Source: JAGQPD01 sp020426865
GTDB taxonomy: Bacteria > Planctomycetota > Planctomycetia > Pirellulales > Pirellulaceae
Length of the DNA: 64,000 bases
Assembly (NCBI GenBank): GCA_041399065.1
Contig: JAWKTN010000014.1
Span: 1 to 64,000 of the forward strand
Direction: 5' to 3'
The position numbers and the translations under genes are program-made. Numbering within the stretch: the stretch's first letter is position 1; each line of letters begins with the position of its first letter. This document shows positions 27,006 through 34,484 of the stretch, piece by piece. The notes beneath the pieces are model-generated. The model ran no database searches, was not told the DNA's origin, and saw nothing but the letters and a program-made list of their open reading frames with translations.

Positions 27006-27932
27006 TTAACCGCCAATCCTTCGGCGAATCATCGGGACCAACAATCCGAGCCCGAGGACCAGCAATCCGGTGGCCGGTTCGGGTACACTGGCCGTGGCGG
27101 CAAGGGAGCCTGCCGTGTCGTCCTTCCAGAGGCGGAAGTCAACAAAGTTGACGACGCCGTCGATGTTGATATCCCCGTCACTTCTGCCGCCCGCGACCGA
27201 CTGGAAGAAGTTGTTACGGATCACGTCCAAATCGAGAAGGTCGACATTCCCATCGTTATTCACGTCGCCCACCTTGGTATTATCATCGACGATACCAAAC
27301 AATTCGATCTCGTTCACTTGAAAGAAAGCGCCGGTTGTCGATCCGGTCGCGGTCGTATTCATCCGGAAGAAGCTGTAGCCGATAGGCAGGTTATAGTCGA
27401 CACCGGAAGTGAATTTGATGACCTGATTGTCCGCATCCCACAAAGGTGTCGGGTCATCTCGGGAGTAGATGGTCGTCCACAGCGAACCGTCATTCGAGCC
27501 ATCGAGCGTCCAAACGGTGGGACGACGCTGCGGTGAATCGTTGCCGGAAGCAACGGTGAAGTGAGTCAAAACATAAGGGCGTTCGAGTTGAGCACCGACG
27601 AACTGCGGAAAACTGGTACCGCAGCACCATTTGTCGTTGCCACCTCCCACGGCGTCGTCAAAGACATTGAATGCAGATTCACCCCCGCCAAACCCGGGCT
27701 CGTCACTTGAAAAAAACGTGGCATCGAAGCCGCCAAAATCGGCGGGAGGATTGTAGAGGTTTTCATCGTGCACACCGTCGCGGTCAGTCAGGTCGTTACC
27801 CAACAACGCGCCGGTCCCGATTCCCAAAACCTCGATGGCGTGGACATGCGCCTGCGTACCTACGGACAAGACAGCGAAAATTGCGAGTCCCGATAGAAGG
27901 GAACTCTTCCATCCAAATCGACTAGTCATCAT
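27006..27932 (-). CDS. PEP-CTERM protein with discoidin-like domain and dockerin loops, paralogue 2
   Basis: ATG 27932, preceded by GGGGGTG, gives 308 residues, the same as paralogue 1. The signal peptide ends HVHA, then IEVLGIGTGALLGNDLTDRDGVHDE opens a discoidin-like domain with the conserved KWCCGTSFPQFVGAQLERPYVL and GNDSPQRRP stretches. Two dockerin-like loops (DVNNDGNVDLLD, DINIDGVVNFVD) precede VPEPATGLLVLGLGLL and an RRR tail. Promoter and terminator are both recognisable, so it is probably a single-gene unit. Carbohydrate-binding surface protein is the likely role by fold. Confidence 0.85.
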   Translation of the reverse strand: MMTSRFGWKSSLLSGLAIFAVLSVGTQAHVHAIEVLGIGTGALLGNDLTDRDGVHDENLYNPPADFGGFDATFFSSDEPGFGGGESAFNVFDDAVGGGNDKWCCGTSFPQFVGAQLERPYVLTHFTVASGNDSPQRRPTVWTLDGSNDGSLWTTIYSRDDPTPLWDADNQVIKFTSGVDYNLPIGYSFFRMNTTATGSTTGAFFQVNEIELFGIVDDNTKVGDVNNDGNVDLLDLDVIRNNFFQSVAGGRSDGDINIDGVVNFVDFRLWKDDTAGSLAATASVPEPATGLLVLGLGLLVPMIRRRIGG

Positions 27933-27998
27933 TACACCCCCATGATGGCGAAAAGTGTGATAAGATTGCATCGCCTGCGCTCACTAGCGCCGGCACCG

Positions 27999-28028
27999 AT
28001 TATGTTCGGAACGGGCTTCCCAAGTCAA
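27999..28028 (-). promoter_or_regulatory. Sigma-70-like promoter of the 27006-27932 gene
   Basis: TTGACT (28028-28023) and CATAAT (28004-27999) on the minus strand are 18 bases apart. The block GTTCCGAGCATAATCGG-like sequence is shared with the promoter at 26697-26726. The predicted 5' leader is about 60 bases. Confidence 0.7.
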
Positions 28029-28151
28029 TATCCGGACGGAAAATTCTTTCACAAAATTTGTCGACGATTTCGACGACTACGGCCTTCCCCGCAACGGCCT
28101 ACCGATCGGCCACAATTCGGTTTTTCCAATTTTCCTGCGAGAGTTTTTCTT

Positions 28152-29042
28152 TCAGAGCAGCGCTGTGACCACGGCGGCGGTCACGAGGGCGGCACCGGCC
28201 GCCCGGCAGATGATGACGATGCGAGGCGCGTATTGCTCGCCTCCCTCGAAAAAATGGGCCAAGGCCCAGGCCAATCCAACGCCCCAAACGCCGCGGAGCG
28301 AGTAGACGATATTGATTTCGGTGGCTTCACCGAATCCGGAGAGGGCGATACACATCCCCATGGCTTGGGCACACATCAGAAAGCTGCCGATGAGCATGGG
28401 CCGTAGTGCTTGTATGTGAACCAGCGTCGAGAAGCGATTGGTCCAGGGAAGCATAACGCAGGAGCTGAGAGCGGCCGCCGTGAATACCACGGGGAGGAAG
28501 CGAACCGTCCCGGACGGCTTGCCCCAACGCTGCAGCAGAATATCGAATACGGACAACGTCATGGCAGCCGAAAGCGCCAGCACGACGGCTCGACCAACCG
28601 GTTTACCGTTTCCGTGTGCGGAAGCACTGCGCGGCCGCCACTGGACGAGCGCCACGCCACACGAGGCGACCACCGCGGCGGCCCAAATGACGGCGGGGAC
28701 CGGCACCTGGTTGACGATCGAGGACAGGACCGCCACGAACAGGATCTTCACACCAAAAATCGGCGTGGCCACCGATACGTCACCAAAGCGATAGGCAAAA
28801 TAAGTGAGCAGCTGCCCAAGCACGAACACGACACCGATAACAATGGCGCCTGGCCACTGCCGCACCGGAATGATGTCACCATGCACGGCACCAATGCAGC
28901 ACCAGATTACTCCCAGCAGCAGATTGGCGTAAAACGTACCGGTCCAAGGAGTGGCACCACGGTTGATCGCCTTGCTGGCAAACATCATCCCCAGCACAAA
29001 CGTGACGCTTGCCGCCAACGGCAATAATAGATAGGTATCCAG
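28152..29042 (-). CDS. EamA/DMT-family membrane transporter
   Basis: About nine to ten hydrophobic helices cover the whole protein in the two-repeat layout of DMT permeases, with PIFGVKILFVAVLS near the middle and NIVYSLRGVWGVGLAW late in the second half. Family members export small metabolites or amino acids; the substrate is unknown. Start choice is unusual. No ATG or GTG lies in frame before residue 13. TTG 29024 is possible but cuts into the first helix, while CTG 29042 is placed 6 bases after a GAGAGAGAGAG purine run and gives 296 residues starting LDTYLLLPLAASVTF. I favour CTG, with moderate certainty. Confidence 0.75.
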   Translation of the reverse strand: MDTYLLLPLAASVTFVLGMMFASKAINRGATPWTGTFYANLLLGVIWCCIGAVHGDIIPVRQWPGAIVIGVVFVLGQLLTYFAYRFGDVSVATPIFGVKILFVAVLSSIVNQVPVPAVIWAAAVVASCGVALVQWRPRSASAHGNGKPVGRAVVLALSAAMTLSVFDILLQRWGKPSGTVRFLPVVFTAAALSSCVMLPWTNRFSTLVHIQALRPMLIGSFLMCAQAMGMCIALSGFGEATEINIVYSLRGVWGVGLAWALAHFFEGGEQYAPRIVIICRAAGAALVTAAVVTALL

Positions 29043-29171
29043 GAGTAACTCTCTCTCTCTTCGATATCACGTTTCCAATGACTTGCAGCAACAGACCAAC
29101 TTAATCGCATGAACGGCGAGACGGACAGTAGTTACGGCAGAGTTGACTGACAGACTGACAAGTCGCGCATC

Positions 29172-30617
29172 CTACGAAACGCCGCGCCAATCAATTTCAT
29201 GTGGCAGAACATTATTGCGGATGGACAGGGCGGCGGCGTGCCCGGCCGCCTCTCCCATTGCCACTGCATTTCCCGTGACGCGGTAACTGGAATGGGCCAC
29301 GAAGTCGCCGCTGATGCACCGCCCGGCCATCAGCAATCCATCGACGTCGGCAGCGACCAAAGCCGGATAAGGAATGTCATAGGGTCGCAAGCCACCCTTT
29401 GCAAAATCATGATCCACTTCCTGATTGCCTGAAGTCGAAAGAGCATGCACGTCGATGGGAAATGTCGCCCGGCAGACCGCCTGCGGGTGCCTTAATCCCG
29501 TGGCCAGGTCTTCCGCAGTGACCTGGTACCTTCCCCGAATCCGGCGACCTTCTCGGATACCAATTTGTTCAGCCGTGGCCACCAAAGCGATGTCCTTCCA
29601 AGGCCCCCCGATCTTGCGTAAACCGGCAACAATATTGTGGATTTCACGACGCGCACGAATTGTCGCGTCAGTCACTGCTTGATTGTCAAATGCTGAAACA
29701 CCATACTCGTGATTGGTCATGACAGAGAAGATGTCACTGTGAAGATGACGCAATGTCGGCCCACGATACGAGGGGTGGATTCCGGCCGCTACCATCAACG
29801 CCAAGAATTTTGGTTTGGCCGACGGACTCGTTTCACGGATGTATTCCCGCACCGCATCGGCATCGATCCCCGTGAGCAACGCGAGCATCGACATTGGTTG
29901 GCAAGTGCAATCTTGACCCACGCCCAAGTTGAATTGGCATCCGGCTTGAGCGGCAAGGTCCCCGTCGCCCGTGCAATCGATGAATCGATCCGCCACCCAC
30001 GCCTGACGCCCAGACTTTGATTCCGTAAGCACGGCCACGATTCGATTATCCGAGTCCGTAAGGGCCCCTGCCACTCGAGTATGTAGCAGCAGTTTGACGC
30101 CTGCTTCGACCAGCAGTTCTTCCAGCACCAGTTTGACGACTTCCGGATCGTACACCGTCCCCTTCGTATCGCGTGCCACGGAACTGCCACGATCGGCAAA
30201 CAATTGCAACAATTCAGACATGATTCCCTGCTTGTTGCTGGCATCCAGGATTTTCGTCAATAACCCTGCAGTCCAAATTCCCCCCAGGCAACCGGCTGCT
30301 TCAATCAACCGCACTTCCGCGCCATTTCGCGCTGCGGCAAGCGCTGCGGCAATTCCGGCCGGCCCACCACCGCAAATCATCACCTGCGTTCTTCCGGCGA
30401 CGACCACTTCCCGCGCCGCCTCCGACACCCACTGACCGTCCAACGTCACTGCTCCGCGAGTACGAAGCACCTCACCTCGCGCAATGTTCGGACGAGCGCT
30501 GCCTACACTCGCCTGCGCGGCGGGAGCGTCAAAGACGAAACGCGACGATCCGAGCACTCCGCTCATAGCAGCCGACTTGAGAAATATACGACGATCGGAT
30601 TGGCGGTATTCTTTCAT
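29172..30617 (-). CDS. Tat-exported FAD-dependent oxidoreductase
   Basis: From ATG 30617 the 481-residue protein starts with SDRRIFLKSAAMSG, a twin-arginine signal. The FAD-binding motif is VMICGGGPAGIAAALAAARNGAEV, followed by AAGCLGGIWTAGLL, VADRFIDCTGDGDLAAQAGC and a C-terminal GRCISGDFVAHSSYRVTGNAVAMGEAAG. This is the FAD_oxidored family, the same family as 13407-15074 but with a different export route. The substrate is unknown. It is divergent from the DapA-family gene; the shared 190-bp gap may hold both promoters. An upstream start at 30695 has no support. Confidence 0.8.
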   Translation of the reverse strand: MKEYRQSDRRIFLKSAAMSGVLGSSRFVFDAPAAQASVGSARPNIARGEVLRTRGAVTLDGQWVSEAAREVVVAGRTQVMICGGGPAGIAAALAAARNGAEVRLIEAAGCLGGIWTAGLLTKILDASNKQGIMSELLQLFADRGSSVARDTKGTVYDPEVVKLVLEELLVEAGVKLLLHTRVAGALTDSDNRIVAVLTESKSGRQAWVADRFIDCTGDGDLAAQAGCQFNLGVGQDCTCQPMSMLALLTGIDADAVREYIRETSPSAKPKFLALMVAAGIHPSYRGPTLRHLHSDIFSVMTNHEYGVSAFDNQAVTDATIRARREIHNIVAGLRKIGGPWKDIALVATAEQIGIREGRRIRGRYQVTAEDLATGLRHPQAVCRATFPIDVHALSTSGNQEVDHDFAKGGLRPYDIPYPALVAADVDGLLMAGRCISGDFVAHSSYRVTGNAVAMGEAAGHAAALSIRNNVLPHEIDWRGVS

Positions 30618-30807
30618 GCAGAGAATTGTAGTCGATATCAACCACGCAGTGAATGGATCCGTGCCGCCCCGCCAACACCCGCCTGCATAGCTCATCGCCG
30701 CGGTTTCGGATGCCCGATCGTGCTCTAGTCACACAGACATAATGTCCTTATCATCTGGTGGTCCGGCAATGAATGAGTGAAATGCTGAAGACGACTAGGA
30801 GTACGGC

Positions 30808-31755
30808 GTGCCCGAACAATCCACCATATTTCAAGGCTGTATCCCGGCGCTGATGACGCCCTGCGATGACGCGGGCAAGCCGAATTTCGATGCGTTGGTC
30901 GCGAAGGCCAGTGAACTGGTCAAGCAAGGAATGCGCGGCGTCGTCTATTGTGGATCGATGGGGGATTGGCCGTTATTATCCGACGCACAACGGCAGGAAG
31001 GCGTGAAGCTTCTCGTGGAGGCCGGAGTTCCCGTCGTCGTCGGCACGGGTGCGCAAAATCCGGCACTTGCTGCCGCACATGCGGCGCATGCACAACAGGT
31101 TGGTGCGGCGGGATTGATGGTTATTCCGCGAGTCCTCTCGCGGGGCACGTCCCCGACCGCTCAGCGCGCCCATTTTGCCGGTATCCTTCGAGCGGCCGAA
31201 GAGCTGCCAGCCGTGATCTACAACAGCCCGTATTATGGCTTCGAGACGAAGGCCGATCTGTTCTTTGATTTGCGCAGCGAGTTCCCGAATCTGATCGGAT
31301 TTAAGGAATTCGGTGGAGCGGAATCATTGACGTACGCCGCCGAGCACATCACCAGCGGAAACTCCGAGCTGTCCTTGATGGTTGGCGTCGACACGCAGGT
31401 TTTTCATGGTTTCGTTCGTTGCGGTGCCGTCGGCGCTATCACCGGCGTCGGCAACGCGCTTCCAGGACCAGTACTTCGCCTGGTAGAACTCTGCCAGCGT
31501 GCCGCGCGCGGCGATGTCAATGCCCGCCGCCTGGCCGCCGAACTCGACAACGCACTGGCCGTCCTCTCCAAATACGACGAAGGGCCCGATCTTGTCCTGT
31601 ATTACAAACATCTGATGGTGCTGGAAGGCGCTGCCGAATATCAATTCCAACTGAACGGGTCGGATAAGCTCAGCCCATCACAGCGTGCTTTCCTGGAACA
31701 ACAATGGCGCACATTTCGCCTCTGGTGGGATGATTGGCCAGGCCGCGAAGGGTAG
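30808..31755 (+). CDS. Dihydrodipicolinate synthase/N-acetylneuraminate lyase-family protein
   Basis: GTG 30808 follows AGGAG by 6 bases. The 315-residue TIM-barrel protein has the Schiff-base Lys at residue 166 (GFKEFGG) and the proton-relay Tyr at 138 (YNSPYYG). The substrate loop near the N-terminus reads CGSMGDWPLLS where DapA itself has G(T)TGE, so it is probably not the lysine-pathway enzyme. Relatives cleave or dehydrate 2-keto acids (KDG aldolase, hydroxyproline pathway deaminase and others). The divergent FAD oxidoreductase hints at a joint catabolic role, but the substrate cannot be assigned. Confidence 0.82.
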   Translation: MPEQSTIFQGCIPALMTPCDDAGKPNFDALVAKASELVKQGMRGVVYCGSMGDWPLLSDAQRQEGVKLLVEAGVPVVVGTGAQNPALAAAHAAHAQQVGAAGLMVIPRVLSRGTSPTAQRAHFAGILRAAEELPAVIYNSPYYGFETKADLFFDLRSEFPNLIGFKEFGGAESLTYAAEHITSGNSELSLMVGVDTQVFHGFVRCGAVGAITGVGNALPGPVLRLVELCQRAARGDVNARRLAAELDNALAVLSKYDEGPDLVLYYKHLMVLEGAAEYQFQLNGSDKLSPSQRAFLEQQWRTFRLWWDDWPGREG

Positions 31756-31787
31756 CCCCGTTCGCGGCCCCTGAGTTTTGCATGAAC

Positions 31788-32255
31788 TTACAGCAAATCC
31801 GGGCGACAATGCTGCACTCGTTGCCGTATTTCGCGGAGAGCTCGGTCCGGCAACCGATTCAGTTCCTGTAGATCAATTGTATGCACGCCGTTGGGCACTT
31901 CCACGTGTAGTTTGAGCCTTATGGGAACACCGCCCCGCGACACGACCAGTTTGCCAATGGAATCCCAAGGGATAACGCCCTCGGGTATACCGATTCCGTG
32001 TTGGTCGATAACCAGTGCCGGCGCGGTGGAGACAAGTTTACGGCCGGCAAAAGCTCCAAACGCGAGACTACCGACCAAAAACAGCACGGGGACGACGCCT
32101 GCGTTTTGGACGTTTGCGAGAATACCAGCACTTAGGCACACACCTATCGCGGCTAAGACAAGCTGTCCAATTGCTGCGATCCGGGAGTGGTAAAACACCA
32201 ACGGCAAGGTTGCACTGGCGTCGGTTTCGTGTGAATCGTGTTGTTGGTCTTGCAT
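31788..32255 (-). CDS. Small two-helix membrane protein, STM3941-like
   Basis: An in-frame ATG at 32255 starts a 155-residue protein; the extension to 32399 looks non-coding. Two hydrophobic helices (about 25-48 and 52-72) follow a short polar N-terminus. The C-terminal half has APALVIDQHGIGIPEG.IPWDSI and a run of short beta strands, as in PH-like STM3941-family proteins. Function is unknown. It is convergent with the DapA-family gene. Confidence 0.6.
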   Translation of the reverse strand: MQDQQHDSHETDASATLPLVFYHSRIAAIGQLVLAAIGVCLSAGILANVQNAGVVPVLFLVGSLAFGAFAGRKLVSTAPALVIDQHGIGIPEGVIPWDSIGKLVVSRGGVPIRLKLHVEVPNGVHTIDLQELNRLPDRALREIRQRVQHCRPDLL

Positions 32256-32499
32256 TATACGACTGCCGCATCGGGCGACTTGCGATTGCGTAGATCCGTG
32301 TTGTGCAAATGTTTGTCTATACCATAACCACTCGTTCACCCAAAATCGATGCCGTAACTGCTGAGTTTCTAATTTCTTCTGAAAGCCTCGGTTCGACAAA
32401 CATTGCTGCTATTGGTTTAATGTAAACCGTTCTTGCCCGAGCTCTCTGGTCAAGTGGTCGTTTTTTGTCAAGCATCATTCTAAAATTGAGGAACTGCGG

Positions 32500-33708
32500 A
32501 TGAAATCTCAAATCGTGTCGACGATCGCCTGCGCACTGATTGTATGGATCGGACCGCAAGCGTCTGCCGCTTCGCCGCTGAAGGTCTTCATTTTGGCCGG
32601 GCAGTCGAACATGCAGGGGCACGCACAAGTCCGCACGCTCGAACATTTGGGGATGGATCCGCAGACAGCTCCGCTGCTGAAGATGCTGCGCAGCGCGGAC
32701 GGGACTCCTATCGTCTGTCAGCACGTGTGGATCTCGTCAATTGGACATGATGGCAGTGAGCAAGAGCGGCATGGGCAGTTGACGGTCGGTTATGGTGCGG
32801 CGGGGCGCGACGTGAAGATTGGCCCCGAGTTGATGTTCGGCGTTACGATGCAGCAGTTGGTCGGCGAGCCGATCTTGATCATCAAGACGGCATGGGGCGG
32901 CAAATCGCTGCACACCGACTTTCGACCGCCGAGCGCCGGCCCATACAAGTTTAACGAAAAACAACTGGCACAATTAGAATCACAAGGGAAAGACATCAAG
33001 CAGGAGGTTGCGGCACGCACGGAAGCCTCGGGAAAGTACTATCGACTGATGACCGACCACGTCCGCACGGTCCTTAGCGATCTCAAGCGGGTCTGTCCCG
33101 ACTACGACGTGGATGCCGGCTACGAATTGGCTGGCTTCGTCTGGTTTCAGGGCTGGAATGACATGGTGGATCAGGGCGTCTACCCACAGCGTGATCAAAT
33201 AGGCGGATACGGGGACTATTCAACGTTGTTGGCACAGTTCATCCGGGACGTGCGACGCGACTTGGACACCCCCAACCTACCTTTTGTCATTGGTGTGATG
33301 GGGGTCGGCGGTCCGACCAGCGAATATGACGCATCCCAACAGCGATACAAGGCGATCCATCAGAACTTCCGCGATGCGATGGCTGCCCCGGCATCGCTCG
33401 TTGAATTCCAAGGAAATGTCGCAGCCGTATTCACGGAAAAATGTTGGGACCTCCAACTGGGTGAGCTCTCTCAGCGTTGGGGCAAGGTCCAATCCAAGAC
33501 CCGCGAGCTGAACCAGGACAAGTCGTTAAGTGCCCAAGAGCGAGAGGCCCAGTTGGCCAATTACAGGGCAGAACACTTCACGCCCGAGGAATTAAGAATC
33601 TACGAGGTGGGAAAATCCAACGCCGAATTCCATTACCTCGGCTCCGGCAAGATCATGGTACAAATTGGCAAAGCGTTTGCGGAAACGTTGGCGGCCATGC
33701 ACAAATAA
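32500..33708 (+). CDS. Exported SASA-family carbohydrate esterase (sialate O-acetylesterase-like)
   Basis: ATG 32500 follows GAGGAAC by 6 bases. The 402-residue protein has a signal peptide (1-24), then FILAGQSNMQGH with the nucleophile Ser at residue 36, the family's block I. GVTMQQLVGEPILIIKTAWGGKSL and AGFVWFQGWNDM are further conserved blocks, and the C-terminal EFHYLGSGKIM supplies the likely catalytic His. It would remove acetyl or similar esters from polysaccharide side chains outside the cytoplasm. A central helical insert (about 295-355) is longer than in the simplest members. Confidence 0.82.
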   Translation: MKSQIVSTIACALIVWIGPQASAASPLKVFILAGQSNMQGHAQVRTLEHLGMDPQTAPLLKMLRSADGTPIVCQHVWISSIGHDGSEQERHGQLTVGYGAAGRDVKIGPELMFGVTMQQLVGEPILIIKTAWGGKSLHTDFRPPSAGPYKFNEKQLAQLESQGKDIKQEVAARTEASGKYYRLMTDHVRTVLSDLKRVCPDYDVDAGYELAGFVWFQGWNDMVDQGVYPQRDQIGGYGDYSTLLAQFIRDVRRDLDTPNLPFVIGVMGVGGPTSEYDASQQRYKAIHQNFRDAMAAPASLVEFQGNVAAVFTEKCWDLQLGELSQRWGKVQSKTRELNQDKSLSAQEREAQLANYRAEHFTPEELRIYEVGKSNAEFHYLGSGKIMVQIGKAFAETLAAMHK

Positions 33709-33716
33709 GTTGCAAC

Positions 33717-33841
33717 TAGCCGACAGACTTGCCGTCCAACGGGACAAGCCCGTTGGGGCGGCTACGGCCCGCCCCCGTGCCGGCTTGCCCGGCCGGAGCG
33801 ACAGATTGGTGGCTAGCGGCGGGTTGCGACTAGCCGACAAG
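33717..33841. repeat. Dispersed palindromic repeat, second copy
   Basis: Thirty bases at 33727-33756 (ACTTGCCGTCCAACGGGACA onward) are identical to 23341-23370 and are preceded by the same TAGCCG(A/C)CA box. A further GCGACTAGCCGACAAG box closes the stretch at 33826-33841. Between them lies a GC-rich run with GCCGG inverted pairs. It fills the gap between the esterase and the TfoX-N gene. Confidence 0.65.
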
Positions 33842-33845
33842 CGGC

Positions 33846-34178
33846 TCATTTCGCTGGCAGCGTCCTTACATAGGCGGCGGCGCGCTCGACCCAAGCCTGC
33901 AGCTGTTCGTCGGACTCAATCCCTTCCGGTTCGATACGCGCCCATCCCTTCATCACTTTGCCGGTAATGTCCATCGGCAAGACATTCGGTTCGGCCTGAG
34001 TCTGCTCGTGGTCCTTCTTATCCAATCGGACGATCAACGATCCTTTCCAGGGTCCGACGCACATATTGCCGTTGATCATGAAGCAGACGCCCCCGAACAT
34101 CTTTTTCTCCGAATAGCCACGGCGGCGCTGCATCAAGGGTCGGATGCGTTCAACGAGTCGTCGGTCGTCTTCGTTCAT
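33846..34178 (-). CDS. TfoX N-terminal domain protein
   Basis: The 110-residue protein spans the TfoX-N fold: helical start (RLVERIRPLMQRR), KKMFGGVCFMINGNMCVG, then VRLDKKD and a C-terminal helix with W.ERAAAYV. In gamma-proteobacteria the domain is part of a competence regulator. Single-domain versions such as this are widespread and uncharacterised, so a competence role is not implied. It is transcribed toward the esterase gene. Confidence 0.8.
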   Translation of the reverse strand: MNEDDRRLVERIRPLMQRRRGYSEKKMFGGVCFMINGNMCVGPWKGSLIVRLDKKDHEQTQAEPNVLPMDITGKVMKGWARIEPEGIESDEQLQAWVERAAAYVRTLPAK

Positions 34179-34275
34179 GAATGCGATTTCCTATTTGACG
34201 CTGTTTTGCAACTTGATTTCGACCCGATTATCGACAATCGCCACCCCTACGACAAGGAAGAGCTGCCGAAAACAC

Positions 34276-34340
34276 TGAAGACGCCATCTGAAGACGCCAT
34301 CTGAAGACGCCATCTGAAGACGCCATCTGAAGACGCCATG
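34276..34340. repeat. Five tandem 13-bp repeats
   Basis: TGAAGACGCCATC is repeated four times exactly, and a fifth unit ends in G. The stretch lies upstream of the CotH gene and downstream of the TfoX-N start. As a 13-mer it shifts frame each unit, so it does not encode a protein repeat. It may vary in number between strains. Confidence 0.85.
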
Positions 34341-34484
34341 GTTGTCACCGATTGATCGCATCGGAGCTTTGCACGGTGCGGGCAACTTGATGTATATTGA
34401 CGTTGTCCCGGTTCATGGCTCCGCTCCGATGTCATGTCCAACTTTCGAAGATGATCGCCGTTCACGAAAGGCTCCGATATATCC

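Noticed and set aside
30808..31755. Annotation as DapA (lysine pathway)
   Set aside because: The TTGE-type substrate loop of true DapA is replaced (GSMGDW) and the neighbour is an FAD oxidoreductase, not lysine genes, so only the family is named.
29172..31755. Hydroxyproline degradation cluster (FAD dehydrogenase plus DapA-family deaminase)
   Set aside because: The FAD protein belongs to the FAD_oxidored family with a Tat signal rather than to the DAO-type hydroxyproline dehydrogenases, and no epimerase or aldehyde dehydrogenase is present.
33846..34178. Competence regulator TfoX/Sxy
   Set aside because: Only the N-terminal domain is present and no competence genes are nearby.
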